Shown piece by piece: positions 52,541-61,399 of a DNA stretch of 64,000 nt; the stretch's first letter is position 1, and the number at the start of each line of letters is the position of its first letter. The DNA is from Syntrophotalea acetylenivorans (lineage in GTDB: Bacteria; Desulfobacterota; Desulfuromonadia; Desulfuromonadales; Syntrophotaleaceae), in contig NZ_CP015519.1 in NCBI RefSeq assembly GCF_001887775.1, positions 62,001 through 126,000 on the forward strand, read 5' to 3'. A program made the translations under genes and the position numbers. The notes beneath the pieces were generated by a model that did no database searches, had not been told where the DNA came from, and saw nothing but the letters and a program-made list of their open reading frames with translations.

Positions 52541-53224
52541 TTGTCCAAGCGCAGCAAAAAGCAGAAAACAAAGGACTTTCAGAACAGTCCTTTTAAAGCG
52601 TTAAAAGGGGTGGCGGTGGCTGCTGAAAAGGATTCCGGGGCTCCCAAATCGGACCCTCTGCCGCCCAAAGAGCCGGTTGTCGAAGACGATTCCGCTGCTT
52701 TTGAACGGGAAATGGCCCTGCTGGGGGTTGATCCTCGGGAGCAGGATGAACGTCAGCGGGAAGTAGAGCCGGTTGCCGACGATTTCGCGGATGACAAGAG
52801 CGAAAAGAAGGTTGAGCTTACCGACGACGAATTGTTTTTGGAATCTCTGGGAAGTATGGATAGCGTCTTTCGCGATGAGATTCCGGAAACCGAAGAGGTT
52901 GCAGCAACTCCGCGGCGTATGCGGCAGCTTCGCCAGGGTAAATTGGCACCCGAGGCAAAACTCGACCTGCACGGTCTGACCCGGCAGGAAGCGCGGGAAA
53001 AGGTTCGCTTCTTTCTCGAAGATGCTACTTTCCAAGGGCTCAAAACTGTTCTTATTATCACAGGTCGGGGAAAAAGCTCATCGGATGGACCGGTGTTACG
53101 GCAGTTTATGGAACGTTATCTGTCCAGTGATGCCAGGGCCTGGGTTGTAGAGTGGGGTCGGGCGCCGGCTCGCTATGGCGGCGAGGGTGCCCTGGTGGTT
53201 TTTCTTAAGGGGCGCCGAAACTGA
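52541..53224 (+). CDS. Smr-domain protein
   Basis: A 227-aa protein with a charged N-terminal region (about 1-140, Lys-rich then acidic) and a C-terminal Smr domain (about 145-226: LDLHGLTRQEAREKVRFFL and TVLIITGRGKSSSDGPVLRQ). LDLHGLT and H/T-G-x-G-x-S are the classic Smr motifs, which have nicking nuclease or RNA-binding activity in other proteins. TTG start 2 nt after the upstream stop indicates coupling with the TPR gene. A terminator follows at 53303. Confidence 0.87.
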   Translation: MSKRSKKQKTKDFQNSPFKALKGVAVAAEKDSGAPKSDPLPPKEPVVEDDSAAFEREMALLGVDPREQDERQREVEPVADDFADDKSEKKVELTDDELFLESLGSMDSVFRDEIPETEEVAATPRRMRQLRQGKLAPEAKLDLHGLTRQEAREKVRFFLEDATFQGLKTVLIITGRGKSSSDGPVLRQFMERYLSSDARAWVVEWGRAPARYGGEGALVVFLKGRRN

Positions 53225-53302
53225 TCCTATCGAGTCCGCGGCCTTTAAGGCTAATCCCCTGGTGCCGCGGTTAAATAAACGAAGAATTATAAGCAGTATA
53301 GG

Positions 53303-53337
53303 AAAGGCCGGAGCATTGTGTGCTCCGGCCTTTTTTT
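53303..53337 (+). terminator. Rho-independent terminator after the Smr gene
   Basis: 13-bp stem AAAGGCCGGAGCA / TGCTCCGGCCTTT with TTGTG loop and seven T on the plus strand. It lies between convergent genes (the rne stop is at 53341-53343) and may also help to end the minus-strand transcript. Confidence 0.93.
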
Positions 53338-53340
53338 GCT

Positions 53341-55890
53341 TTATTCGGTGTCGGATTCGCTGGGCTTCGAGGTTGCTTTGGCAGCGGGTTTCCGGCGCGG
53401 TTTAGGCTTCGTCTTCTCTTTATCCTTGTCCATATTGTCGGTGGCAGGCTCAGGTTTTTCCTCTGCCGGTTTTTTGCGAGGACGACCACGGCGCGCCGGC
53501 TTTTTGGGAGGCTCGGCGGCCGTGGGGCCTGTTTCGTCGGCCGTCTTTGGAGGGGCAACGTCCGCGCTTGGGGATTCCGTTGCCTTTTCCGTAGGTTTGC
53601 TCTCTGTTTGCTTTGCAGCCGGTTTGCGCGTGCGTCGGCGCTGAGGCTTTTCTACGGCCTTTTCATCCCCGGTCTTGGATTCTTTGGCCCTGGCTTCTTC
53701 CACCGGGGCGGCTGGCGTTGTTGGCTGATCTGACTGCTCCGGCTCGGTGGTCTTTTTTGCCGCAGGGGAGCGCCTTCTACGGGGTGTTTTAGGTTTCGGC
53801 TTTTCCGCCGGTGCTTCTGCAGCCGCTTCCTTTGCCGAGTCCCCTTTCGAGGTGTCAGCAGGCGGTTCTTCCACCGTCTCCGGTTTTGCTTCCGTTGAGG
53901 CCGGTTTCCTGGCAGCGGCCGGTTTGCGTGGTCGGCGGCGCGGTTTGGGTTTGTCGCTTTTCTGCTCGGCACCAGTTTCCGGAGCCGGTTCGCCGGCTGC
54001 CGGCTGCTGAGCCATAACCGGTTCTGTTTGACTTTCTACTGGCTTGGCTTCAACTGTTGGAGCCGGAGAAGTTTCCGTTGGAGCGGTTGGTGCGGTTTGT
54101 TCCTCTGCAACGATCGGTGCCGGTTCGGTAGTGGCGGCCTTTTGCGGTTCAGAGACAGGTTCCTCAGGCGTGATTGCAGCGCCCTCTTCAGTGCTGCCAG
54201 TCGCAGTAGTTTGTTCAGTACTCGCCGCTGCCGGCTTCCGCCGACGGCGGGGGCGGCGGCGTTTCCGTCCGCTGGGCCGGCTCTCGGCTTCTGCCTCGGC
54301 TCCGGGGGCCGAATCGGATTCACCATCCTTTTCAACAGTCTCTTCCTGTGGGCCATCAACCTTTACCGACGAGGCTTCCACATAGTTCTGGGTCGAATTC
54401 TGCGGCTCTTTTTCCCGACGTATGAAGTCGACTTCAAGTTGTCCGTTGGTGAAATCCGGGCAACCTTTGATGTAGATGGTCGCATTATATTGCTGTTCAA
54501 GACGAATCAGCTCGGCGCGCTTATTGTTCAGCAGGTAGGCTGCGACTTCAATGGGAACTTGTCCGTCCACCCGGCCGATTTGGCCTTTGGCCATTCCGGC
54601 AGACAGGCGCCGGACAAAATGCAGAGCCTGAGCCTCCGCGCTCTTGATTCGACCGCTGCCATCGCAGTGGGGGCATGGCAGATAGGAGGCCTCAGCCAAG
54701 GCCGCCTTGATACGCTGCCGGCTCATCTCCAATAAGCCGAATTGACTGATGCGACCGACGGAGACGCGGGCCTTGTCGCTCTTAAGGGCATCTTTGAGGC
54801 ATTTTTCAACATCGCGGATATGTTTGCGATCCCGCATGTCGATGAAGTCGATAACAATCAGACCGCCCAGGTCGCGCAAGCGTAGCTGGCGGGCTGCTTC
54901 AGCGGCGGCTTCCATGTTCGATTTGAAGGCCGTCGCTTCTACCCCTTTTTCAGTGGCCATTTTCCCTGAGTTTACATCGATGGCGACCAGTGCCTCAGTG
55001 GTGTCGATGACGATAGAGCCACCGGAGGGCAGGGGAACCTTGTTGCGCGAGAGGGCCTCGATCTGTTCTTCAATCTGATAGCGGGAGAAGATCGGCCGAC
55101 GCTCCTGGTGAAGTTTTACCAGTTGGGCGTATTCCGGCATGACCTCCTGGAAAAATTCTTTGCCCTCCTGGGCCGCCTTGGGATCGTCCACCAGCACCTC
55201 GTCGATATCCGGGCTGAAATAGTCCCGGATTGAGCGGATTACCAGATTGGATTCCTTGTAGACCAGGGTCGGCGCTTTGACCTCTTTACCCAGTTCGCAG
55301 ATTTTTTCGTAGACCCGCAGCAGGTAGTCCACATCCCGCTTGAGCTCAGTTTTTTTCTGGCCGATGCCGGCAGTGCGGACAATGTAACCGATATTCTCCG
55401 GCAGTTCCATGGAGCTCATGGCTTGTTTAAGCTTTTTTCGAGTCGATTCCTGCTCGATTTTACGGGAAATGCCCTTGGTGTCACTTTCCGGCATTAATAC
55501 CATGTAGCGTCCCGGGAGGGACAGGTAGGTGGTCAGGGCCGCACCTTTGGTGCCTCGCTCTTCCTTAACGACTTGCACCATCAGTTCCTGTCCGCGACGC
55601 AACAGGTCGTTGATGCGCGGACGTCCCTTGGTTTCGCTGTTGGGGTCGGCTTTATGGAAGGAAGGGTGGATTTCTCCGATCTGTAGAAATCCGGGCCGCT
55701 CACCGCCATAATCGACAAAGGCCGCCTGCAGACCGGTTTCGACCCGGACCACGACGGCCTTGTAAATATTGCCCTTGGTTTGTTGTTTTCCGGTGATTTC
55801 GATGTCGAGTTCGCTCAGGGCGCCGTCATCGACGATGGCTACCCGGTGTTCTTCCGGATGGGTAGCGTTGATCAGCATCTTCTTGCTCAT
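53341..55890 (-). CDS. rne: Ribonuclease E/G family endoribonuclease (RNase E-like)
   Basis: Single-strand endoribonuclease central to RNA decay and rRNA/tRNA processing, 849 aa. S1 domain near 38-120 (GNIYKAVVVRVETGLQAAFVDYG), then the catalytic core with metal-binding Asp in LVAIDVNSGK and GLIVIDFIDMRDRKH, and the Zn-link CPHCDGSGR at about 404-412. The small domain ends near 500. The remaining 350 residues are low-complexity Pro/Ala/Glu/Lys/Arg with arginine-rich patches (RKRRRPRRRRK), a disordered scaffold that in other RNase E proteins binds RNA and degradosome partners. MSKKML start with AAAGGA upstream. A long leader (about 400 nt) precedes it. Confidence 0.92.
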   Translation of the reverse strand: MSKKMLINATHPEEHRVAIVDDGALSELDIEITGKQQTKGNIYKAVVVRVETGLQAAFVDYGGERPGFLQIGEIHPSFHKADPNSETKGRPRINDLLRRGQELMVQVVKEERGTKGAALTTYLSLPGRYMVLMPESDTKGISRKIEQESTRKKLKQAMSSMELPENIGYIVRTAGIGQKKTELKRDVDYLLRVYEKICELGKEVKAPTLVYKESNLVIRSIRDYFSPDIDEVLVDDPKAAQEGKEFFQEVMPEYAQLVKLHQERRPIFSRYQIEEQIEALSRNKVPLPSGGSIVIDTTEALVAIDVNSGKMATEKGVEATAFKSNMEAAAEAARQLRLRDLGGLIVIDFIDMRDRKHIRDVEKCLKDALKSDKARVSVGRISQFGLLEMSRQRIKAALAEASYLPCPHCDGSGRIKSAEAQALHFVRRLSAGMAKGQIGRVDGQVPIEVAAYLLNNKRAELIRLEQQYNATIYIKGCPDFTNGQLEVDFIRREKEPQNSTQNYVEASSVKVDGPQEETVEKDGESDSAPGAEAEAESRPSGRKRRRPRRRRKPAAASTEQTTATGSTEEGAAITPEEPVSEPQKAATTEPAPIVAEEQTAPTAPTETSPAPTVEAKPVESQTEPVMAQQPAAGEPAPETGAEQKSDKPKPRRRPRKPAAARKPASTEAKPETVEEPPADTSKGDSAKEAAAEAPAEKPKPKTPRRRRSPAAKKTTEPEQSDQPTTPAAPVEEARAKESKTGDEKAVEKPQRRRTRKPAAKQTESKPTEKATESPSADVAPPKTADETGPTAAEPPKKPARRGRPRKKPAEEKPEPATDNMDKDKEKTKPKPRRKPAAKATSKPSESDTE

Positions 55891-56445
55891 GTAGGTCCTT
55901 TCGGCTGCTCCGCAGAGAAGCCATTAAAATGTAATGCGGCAAGGCATATGCCTGCCGGTTCGCCCGGGGTCCAAGTCTTGAAGACTGCACCTGCTAACGG
56001 TGAAGCTCTCAAACGGACCCGTACGGGGAAAATCCTGTGTTGTTTCAAACAACTCTAAACTAGATTTAAGCACCGGGTCGAAGTGGCTCTCCAATGGATA
56101 CGAGCCATGTATGACATTGCGGTGCCAGGGCCTTGCAGGCCCGTTGCCGGTAAAAACGGTATCGGCGAAAACCATGCCGAATGGTGTCAGGGCCATTGAG
56201 AAGTCGTATCGGAAACGGCTCCTGAAAATATGTTCTATTCAGTCTTGAAAACAGCCAGGTGGTCTATCCGTCGTTGGTAGAGAAATGACCCGTGGACTGT
56301 ATAGGATTTTGTCCGTTAATTGTTAAACCGTTGCAACTATAGCAGAAAGCAGTATTACTGGATAGCAGAAACTACCTTTTTGTGCCTATGTTAAACCATA
56401 TTTGTAGGTTTTTTCGTCGCCGAGCTTATGGTATAAAAGAGAGCT
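55891..56445 (-). promoter_or_regulatory. Long rne leader with a candidate sigma70 promoter
   Basis: The 555-nt divergent gap between rne and the ABC-F gene holds no convincing gene. On the minus strand TTAACA (56326-56321), a 17-bp spacer and TATACA (56303-56298) form a plausible promoter, giving an rne leader of about 400 nt. Several hairpins are visible, for example GGGCCTTGCAGGCCC near 56127. Autoregulation of rne through its leader is known in Escherichia coli; here it is only inferred. Confidence 0.45.
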
Positions 56446-58374
56446 ATGTTGCAATTACGAGATATTACCAAAAATTTTGCCGATCGAAGACTTTTTGCCG
56501 GTATCAATTGGCACATTCGGCCCGGTGACCGGATCGGCTTGTGCGGTGAAAACGGAGCCGGAAAGACCACCTTGCTGCGTCTGCTGGCTGGCCAGGTTCA
56601 GGCTGACGACGGTACTCTGCAGATGGCTCGCGGGACCACTTTTGGTTATCTGCCTCAGCAGGGTCTGGAACACCATGGGCATACCCTGTTTGACGAGGTG
56701 CGTTCGGCCCTTGGCGAGTTGACCGCCATGGAACAGGAGATGCGTGCTCTGGAACAGGAGCTGGCCGGTGGCTGCAACGATGACCGCATGGAGCGTTACG
56801 CCCATCTGGAAGAGGCCTTCCGGCAGCGGGGCGGCTATACTCTTGATACGGAAATCGCCAAGGTTCTCGATGGCCTCGGGTTTTCCAGTGACGACCGTGA
56901 CCGCCCCTGCGAGCATTTTTCCGGCGGTTGGCAGATGCGCATTGCTCTGGCCAAGTTGCTGCTTCAGCGGCCCAATTTGTTGCTTCTTGACGAACCGACC
57001 AACCATCTCGATCTGCCGGCCAGAGATTGGCTGGAGGATTATCTCGCCAACTACCCTTATGCCGTGGTGCTGGTCTCCCATGATCGCTTTTTTCTCGATC
57101 GGGTGGTCAGCCGCATTGTTGAAGTCTGGAACGGCGAACTGACCGAATATCCCGGAAATTACAGCCGTTACCTCGAGGAACGTGATCGGCGGGTAGCGGC
57201 CCTGCGCGAGGCCAAACAACGCCAGGACGAAGAGATCGGCCGCATCGAAGCTTTTATCAGTCGCTTTCGCTATCAGGCCAATAAGGCTTCTCTGGTGCAG
57301 AGCCGGATCAAACAATTGGAACGTTTTGAGCGTATTGTGGTACCGCCTCTACGCAAACGCATTGCTTTCCAGTTTCCTTCGCCGCCACGCAGCGGACGCG
57401 CGGTTCTTGAACTCAAGGGCGTGGAGCATGGTTACGATGCGCTGCAAGTTCTAGCGGATGTCGAACTGACCGTCGAGCGGGGTGAACGTATCGCCCTGGT
57501 GGGGGCCAATGGCGCCGGCAAGTCGACCTTGATGCGGTTGCTGGCCGGGGTGGAGGAGCCACGCCAGGGAACCTGCACTCAAGGTCACCAGGTGCTGCAA
57601 GCTTATTTTGCTCAAGACCAGGCCCGGATTTTGGATGGAAGCAAAACCGTTCTTGAGGAAATCACCGGGGCTGCACCTTTCGATATGGTGCCTCGGGTAC
57701 GGGATATCCTCGGCTCGTTTCTCTTTTCCGGCGACGATGTGCACAAGCCGGTGTCGGTGTTGTCCGGCGGCGAGCGCAATCGTCTGGCCCTGGCTCTGTT
57801 GTTGTTGCGGCCGGCCAATTTGCTGCTGCTCGATGAACCGACCAACCATCTCGATTTACAGTCCAAAGAGGTCTTGCTCACCTCTTTGAGAAACTTCCCC
57901 GGCACCCTGGTTTTTGTCAGTCATGACCGTTACTTCGTCGATGCCTTGGCGACCCGGGTGTTGGAAGTAGCGGAGGGTGGCGTTGTCTCCCACCTGGGAA
58001 ATTACGAGGACTTTCTCCGCGCTAAAGCGGCGGCTGGAGATGCGAGTCATTCGTCCTTGCGGGTCGAACAGGCCGCTGCAGAAACCATTGTTGCCGAAAC
58101 TCCAACAGCTGGTGATGAGCAACTGTCCTATGCCGAGCGCAAAGAACTAAAGCGCAAGGAGCGACGTCGTCAGAAAGACCTGGCCGAGATTGAACAGCGC
58201 ATTGAAACTCTGGAACAGGAATTGGCTGAATTGGAGGAGACCATGGCTGATTCGACCCTGTACCAGGATGCCGACCGTTGGCGGGAGGTCAGCGATCGCC
58301 ATGCCCACTTGAAGGACGAGGTCGAGGGTTCCTACCGGCAGTGGGAAGAGCTGCAACTGGCCGAATCGGCCTGA
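56446..58374 (+). CDS. ABC-F family ATPase (Uup/YheS-like)
   Basis: Soluble tandem ATP-binding cassette protein, 642 aa, with no membrane domain. NBD1 has Walker A GENGAGKTT (34-42), signature HFSGGWQMRIALAKLL and DEPTNHLD; a helical linker (about 240-290, P-site tRNA interaction motif region) follows. NBD2 has GANGAGKST and LSGGERNRLALALLLL. The C-terminal coiled coil (about 560-635, ERKELKRKERRRQKDL) resembles Uup/YheS. ABC-F proteins act on translating ribosomes. GAGAG precedes the ATG. Confidence 0.92.
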   Translation: MLQLRDITKNFADRRLFAGINWHIRPGDRIGLCGENGAGKTTLLRLLAGQVQADDGTLQMARGTTFGYLPQQGLEHHGHTLFDEVRSALGELTAMEQEMRALEQELAGGCNDDRMERYAHLEEAFRQRGGYTLDTEIAKVLDGLGFSSDDRDRPCEHFSGGWQMRIALAKLLLQRPNLLLLDEPTNHLDLPARDWLEDYLANYPYAVVLVSHDRFFLDRVVSRIVEVWNGELTEYPGNYSRYLEERDRRVAALREAKQRQDEEIGRIEAFISRFRYQANKASLVQSRIKQLERFERIVVPPLRKRIAFQFPSPPRSGRAVLELKGVEHGYDALQVLADVELTVERGERIALVGANGAGKSTLMRLLAGVEEPRQGTCTQGHQVLQAYFAQDQARILDGSKTVLEEITGAAPFDMVPRVRDILGSFLFSGDDVHKPVSVLSGGERNRLALALLLLRPANLLLLDEPTNHLDLQSKEVLLTSLRNFPGTLVFVSHDRYFVDALATRVLEVAEGGVVSHLGNYEDFLRAKAAAGDASHSSLRVEQAAAETIVAETPTAGDEQLSYAERKELKRKERRRQKDLAEIEQRIETLEQELAELEETMADSTLYQDADRWREVSDRHAHLKDEVEGSYRQWEELQLAESA

Positions 58375-58420
58375 GCCGTCCATGCTCTTTAGATAATCAA
58401 CAAATAGTCAAAGGCCAGGC

Positions 58421-58522
58421 GCTTTACCACGAAGGTCACGAAGAGCACGAAGGAATACAATGGTTTTCGACCTGATTATCTTACGATTTTCTCCGTGTCC
58501 TCTGTGCTCTCTGTGGTGAATG
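58421..58522. repeat. 9-mer palindromic unit
   Basis: Left arm CCACGAAGGTCACGAAGAG-CACGAAGG (58426-58453), right arm CTCCGTGTC-CTCTGTGCT-CTCTGTGGT (about 58491-58517). It occupies most of the gap after the ABC-F gene along with the structure at 58562. Confidence 0.82.
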
Positions 58523-58561
58523 GTTCTGGGTAAAAAAAACAGGACTTTTTGAACTGAAAAA

Positions 58562-58632
58562 CACAACCCGGTTAACTCTCTGCCTGTTGGTCTCGCCAGC
58601 CGCTCCGTGTCGGTGGCGTCACAGGGGTTGTG
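58562..58632. other. Stable nested hairpin of unknown identity
   Basis: Outer stem CACAACC/GGTTGTG, next stem CCTGT/ACAGG, inner stem CGCCA-CCG/CGG-TGGCG with loop CTCCGTGT. There is a one-sided bulge of about 13 nt. No T-run follows, so it is not a simple terminator. It may be a structured RNA, a protein-bound site or another palindromic repeat class. Confidence 0.5.
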
Positions 58633-58704
58633 AGATAAAATCAAGGGGTGCTTTTCTATGCAATATCATTGACATCTCACGAGTAAGAAAGGTGCCTGCA
58701 CGGA

Positions 58705-59364
58705 ATGTTGTTGCCAAAGGGAAAATTGATCAAGGATGAGTTCAATCCGGTACGTATGAACTGGCTGGAAGCGATTCAAAAGCTTCAAGCCGGTCGCTTC
58801 TCCGGTTATCTGGCGTGCAGGGATCTGCATGGACGGGGTGTTGTATTGTTTGTCGGCGGTCAGCTGGTGGCAGTGCGTTTTGTTGGCGAAGGAGAGGCGC
58901 TGTCCCATCAGGAAGCTTTTGCCCGTATCTTCGCCCGATCTTTGTCCGGCGATACTATGCTCTCTATTTATCGGCTTTCCCAGACCTTGGCCCTTCAATT
59001 ATTTGGTGTGGTCAGTGGCGAGATGCTCTATGCCGCTCAGCAGTTACGTTTACTCGATATCCCCCATCTGTTGCATACCCTTAAGCATGATCACTTCAAC
59101 GGTTGTTTGCGTGTCTATGCTGCGGAGGATGTGGCTCTGATCTTTTTTCAACAGGGCAACCCCATCGGTTTTTTTCATGACGGTGGTACCGATCTGGCGC
59201 AGGATGCTGAATTAAGCGAATCCGTCGCCTGGCAGCCCGGTGCTTCGGTAGATATTATTGCCGGCCAAAGCGAGCTGGCAGAGAATCTGCCTGACCTCAT
59301 GGAATCGCTGGACCTTCCCGGATGCTGGCAGCAGGCGGTGGCCCAGGCGGCGCTTGATCGGTAA
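58705..59364 (+). CDS. Uncharacterised protein with two PATAN/DUF4388-like halves
   Basis: A 219-aa soluble protein that I do not recognise by name. Two related segments are visible: FSGYLACRDLHGRGVVLFVGGQLVAVRF (about 32-59, shown by its ends FSGYL and GGQLVAVRF) and FNGCLRVYAAEDVALIFFQQGNPIGFFHDGG (about 131-161). The pattern F-x-G-x-L...G-x-(I/V)-x-F-x-x-G-x-(I/V)-x-A/F recalls DUF4388/PATAN domains of bacterial signalling proteins. No catalytic motif. It is monocistronic between repeats and the macro-domain gene. Confidence 0.6.
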   Translation: MLLPKGKLIKDEFNPVRMNWLEAIQKLQAGRFSGYLACRDLHGRGVVLFVGGQLVAVRFVGEGEALSHQEAFARIFARSLSGDTMLSIYRLSQTLALQLFGVVSGEMLYAAQQLRLLDIPHLLHTLKHDHFNGCLRVYAAEDVALIFFQQGNPIGFFHDGGTDLAQDAELSESVAWQPGASVDIIAGQSELAENLPDLMESLDLPGCWQQAVAQAALDR

Positions 59365-59497
59365 AAGAAAAGAGTCGTCATTTTTGAGTTGGATGTAAGC
59401 CGTTTCAGGTGTTCGGGGATCGATATCCGGCTCTGTCAGTGGTAACCTTTGCTAAAGCGATACCGGGTATCCAAACTTACAGGCAGAGGAGGGCTCC

Positions 59498-60025
59498 ATG
59501 AAACATGAAACCTTCGGTCGGATGGAACTGCTGCAGGGTGATATCACCGGCCTCCAGGTGGATGCCATTGTCAATGCGGCTAATCGCTCCCTTCTTGGAG
59601 GCGGCGGAGTGGACGGGGCCATTCATCGGGCGGCGGGTCCGCAACTTCTGGCCGAGTGCAAAACACTCAATGGTTGCGAAACAGGTGAGGCCAAGATCAC
59701 GGCAGGCTACCGGTTGCCGGCCCGGCATGTTATCCATACCGTCGGTCCGGTCTATCGTCAGCGGCCGCAGGACCCGCAGCTTCTGGCGGCCTGTTACCAG
59801 AACAGCCTTGAGCTGGCCGTGGCGCGCGGGCTGAAAACGGTGGCCTTTCCGGCGATCAGCTGTGGCGTTTACGGCTATCCTCCGGAGAAGGCCTGCGCTA
59901 TTGCCGTCGATACGGTGAAGGCTTTTCTACAACAGGACCATGGTCTGGAAAAGGTTTTATTCGTTGTATTTGCCGACGAAATTTATCGGATCTATCACGA
60001 TTATTTAACGGCCGGCGGCAACTGA
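59498..60025 (+). CDS. Macro-domain protein (ADP-ribosyl/O-acetyl-ADP-ribose hydrolase-like)
   Basis: YmdB-type macrodomain, 175 aa, which hydrolyses O-acetyl-ADP-ribose or removes ADP-ribose from proteins or nucleic acids. Conserved blocks: [28 protein letters not shown] (about 19-46) with the catalytic Asn/Asp, [24 protein letters not shown], and [18 protein letters not shown] for the phosphate loop. A strong GAGGAGG site precedes the ATG. Confidence 0.92.
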   Translation: MKHETFGRMELLQGDITGLQVDAIVNAANRSLLGGGGVDGAIHRAAGPQLLAECKTLNGCETGEAKITAGYRLPARHVIHTVGPVYRQRPQDPQLLAACYQNSLELAVARGLKTVAFPAISCGVYGYPPEKACAIAVDTVKAFLQQDHGLEKVLFVVFADEIYRIYHDYLTAGGN

Positions 60026-60079
60026 GAATTTTCCCGGGAGGTTGCTCCTGGCGCGGAAGCCGGTGTCCAAAAAGGGTGA

Positions 60080-61210
60080 ATGATGGAAGCCATGAAATTA
60101 CTTCTTCTCGAACCCTATTTCACCGGTTCGCATGCGGCCTGGAGTGAAGAATACGCCGCCCGCAGCCGTCATCAAGTGGATATCCTGTCTTTGCCGGGTC
60201 GTCATTGGAAATGGCGCATGCACGGCGGTGCGGTGACCCTGGCCCGGCAGTTTCTTGAACGCCGTGAACCGATCGATCTGTTGCTGGCCAGTGCGATGCT
60301 CGACCTGACCACTTTTCTGGCCCTGACCCGCAGCAAAAGTGCCGGTGTGCCCTCGGTACTCTATTTTCACGAAAACCAGCTGACCTATCCCTGGTCGCCA
60401 CGGGATAACGACCCGGCCGCACGGCGGGACGCTCACTACGGTTTTATCAATTACGCCAGCGCCCTGGCTGCCGATCGGGTGCTGTTCAATTCCCACTATC
60501 ACCGTCAGGCCTTTCTCGAGGCGCTGCCCGGTTTTCTTGGAGTTTTTCCTGACCACCGGGAGACTATGAGCATTGAAGCTATTGCTGACAAGAGCCAAGT
60601 ACTGCCGTTGGGACTGGATCTGCAACGCTTCGATACCTATCGCCCGCAAGCTGAGCTTGATCCCCATCGATTGCCGTTGTTGTTGTGGAACCATCGTTGG
60701 GAGTATGACAAAAACCCGGAAGAATTTTTTCGGGCTCTGTTTCTTTTGCAGGACCAGGGCCTCGATTTTCAGGTGGCTATCCTCGGTGAAAGTTTTGCCG
60801 AGCAGCCGGCTATTTTTGCCGAGGCTCAGCAGCGCCTCGGCAAGCGGGTAGTGCAGTTCGGTTATGCTGCCGATTTTGCTTCTTATGCCGAATGGCTATG
60901 GCGGGCCGATATTCTGCCGGTTACAGCAATTCATGACTTTTTTGGTATTAGTGTGGTGCAGGCCATGCATTGCAACTGTCATCCGCTATTACCGAAACGG
61001 CTGGCGTATCCCGAACATGTGCCGCCTTCTCTGCATGAAGACTATTTTTATGCAGATTTTGACGACCTGGTGGCCCGGCTGGCCGAATCGATCGGACAAG
61101 TTTCCGCCTTGCGCTGCCGTAGCGTGAGGCCCTTTGTGCAGGATTACGACTGGCGGCAGTTAGGTGTTCGCTACGATGTTCTTTTTGCCGGGTTTCAGGA
61201 GTTACTCTAG
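60080..61210 (+). CDS. GTDC1/QTMAN-like glycosyltransferase (DUF3524)
   Basis: A 376-aa GT-B enzyme. The N-terminal domain is the DUF3524 type typical of the tRNA-queuosine mannosyltransferase family: LLLEPYFTGSHAAWSEEYA, FSLPGR-like LSLPGRHWKWRMHGGAVTLA and LYFHENQLTYPWS. The C-terminal donor domain has LLWNHRWEYDKNPEEFF and DFFGISVVQAMHCNCHPLLP. In animals this family puts mannose on queuosine of tRNA-Asp; the function of bacterial members is less clear. ATG 60080 or 60083 are both possible starts, and the internal ATG 60092 begins the conserved core. Confidence 0.85.
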   Translation: MMEAMKLLLLEPYFTGSHAAWSEEYAARSRHQVDILSLPGRHWKWRMHGGAVTLARQFLERREPIDLLLASAMLDLTTFLALTRSKSAGVPSVLYFHENQLTYPWSPRDNDPAARRDAHYGFINYASALAADRVLFNSHYHRQAFLEALPGFLGVFPDHRETMSIEAIADKSQVLPLGLDLQRFDTYRPQAELDPHRLPLLLWNHRWEYDKNPEEFFRALFLLQDQGLDFQVAILGESFAEQPAIFAEAQQRLGKRVVQFGYAADFASYAEWLWRADILPVTAIHDFFGISVVQAMHCNCHPLLPKRLAYPEHVPPSLHEDYFYADFDDLVARLAESIGQVSALRCRSVRPFVQDYDWRQLGVRYDVLFAGFQELL

Positions 61211-61373
61211 TGCCCTGTGCGGTTAATCCTGACTTCAAATTCTGGTAATTTTCGGCCCTGCCTGCGTTGCGCCAATTTGACTTAGCGCACGGCTAGACCT
61301 GCATTGGCGACGCCTTGGCAGGCCCCAAAATGCCTCAGAATTATTTGACACTATCACCCACACAGGACACTGG
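61209..61373. repeat. Long palindromic repeat (about 165 bp) between two genes
   Basis: Outer arms AGTGCCCTGTGC (61209-61220) and its imperfect complement CACACAGGACACT near 61360-61372. Inner arms AATTCTGGTAATTTTCGGCC and GCCCCAAAATGCCTCAGAATT-like sequence (61238-61275 and 61306-61343) contain GCCTGCGTTGCGCCA/TGGCGACGCCTTGGCAGG. Its sequence is unrelated to the 7-mer and 9-mer classes. Confidence 0.75.
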
Positions 61374-61399
61374 GCGTTTGTTTAATTCAAGAGGGAACG

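Noticed and set aside
53318-55078. Plus-strand genes opposite rne
   Set aside because: Long open frames arise from the GC-rich low-complexity tail of RNase E. The minus-strand protein has clear conserved domains.
55891-56445. tRNA or known small RNA gene in the divergent gap
   Set aside because: No cloverleaf or T-loop sequence and no match to common RNAs that I can recognise. It is treated as the rne leader.
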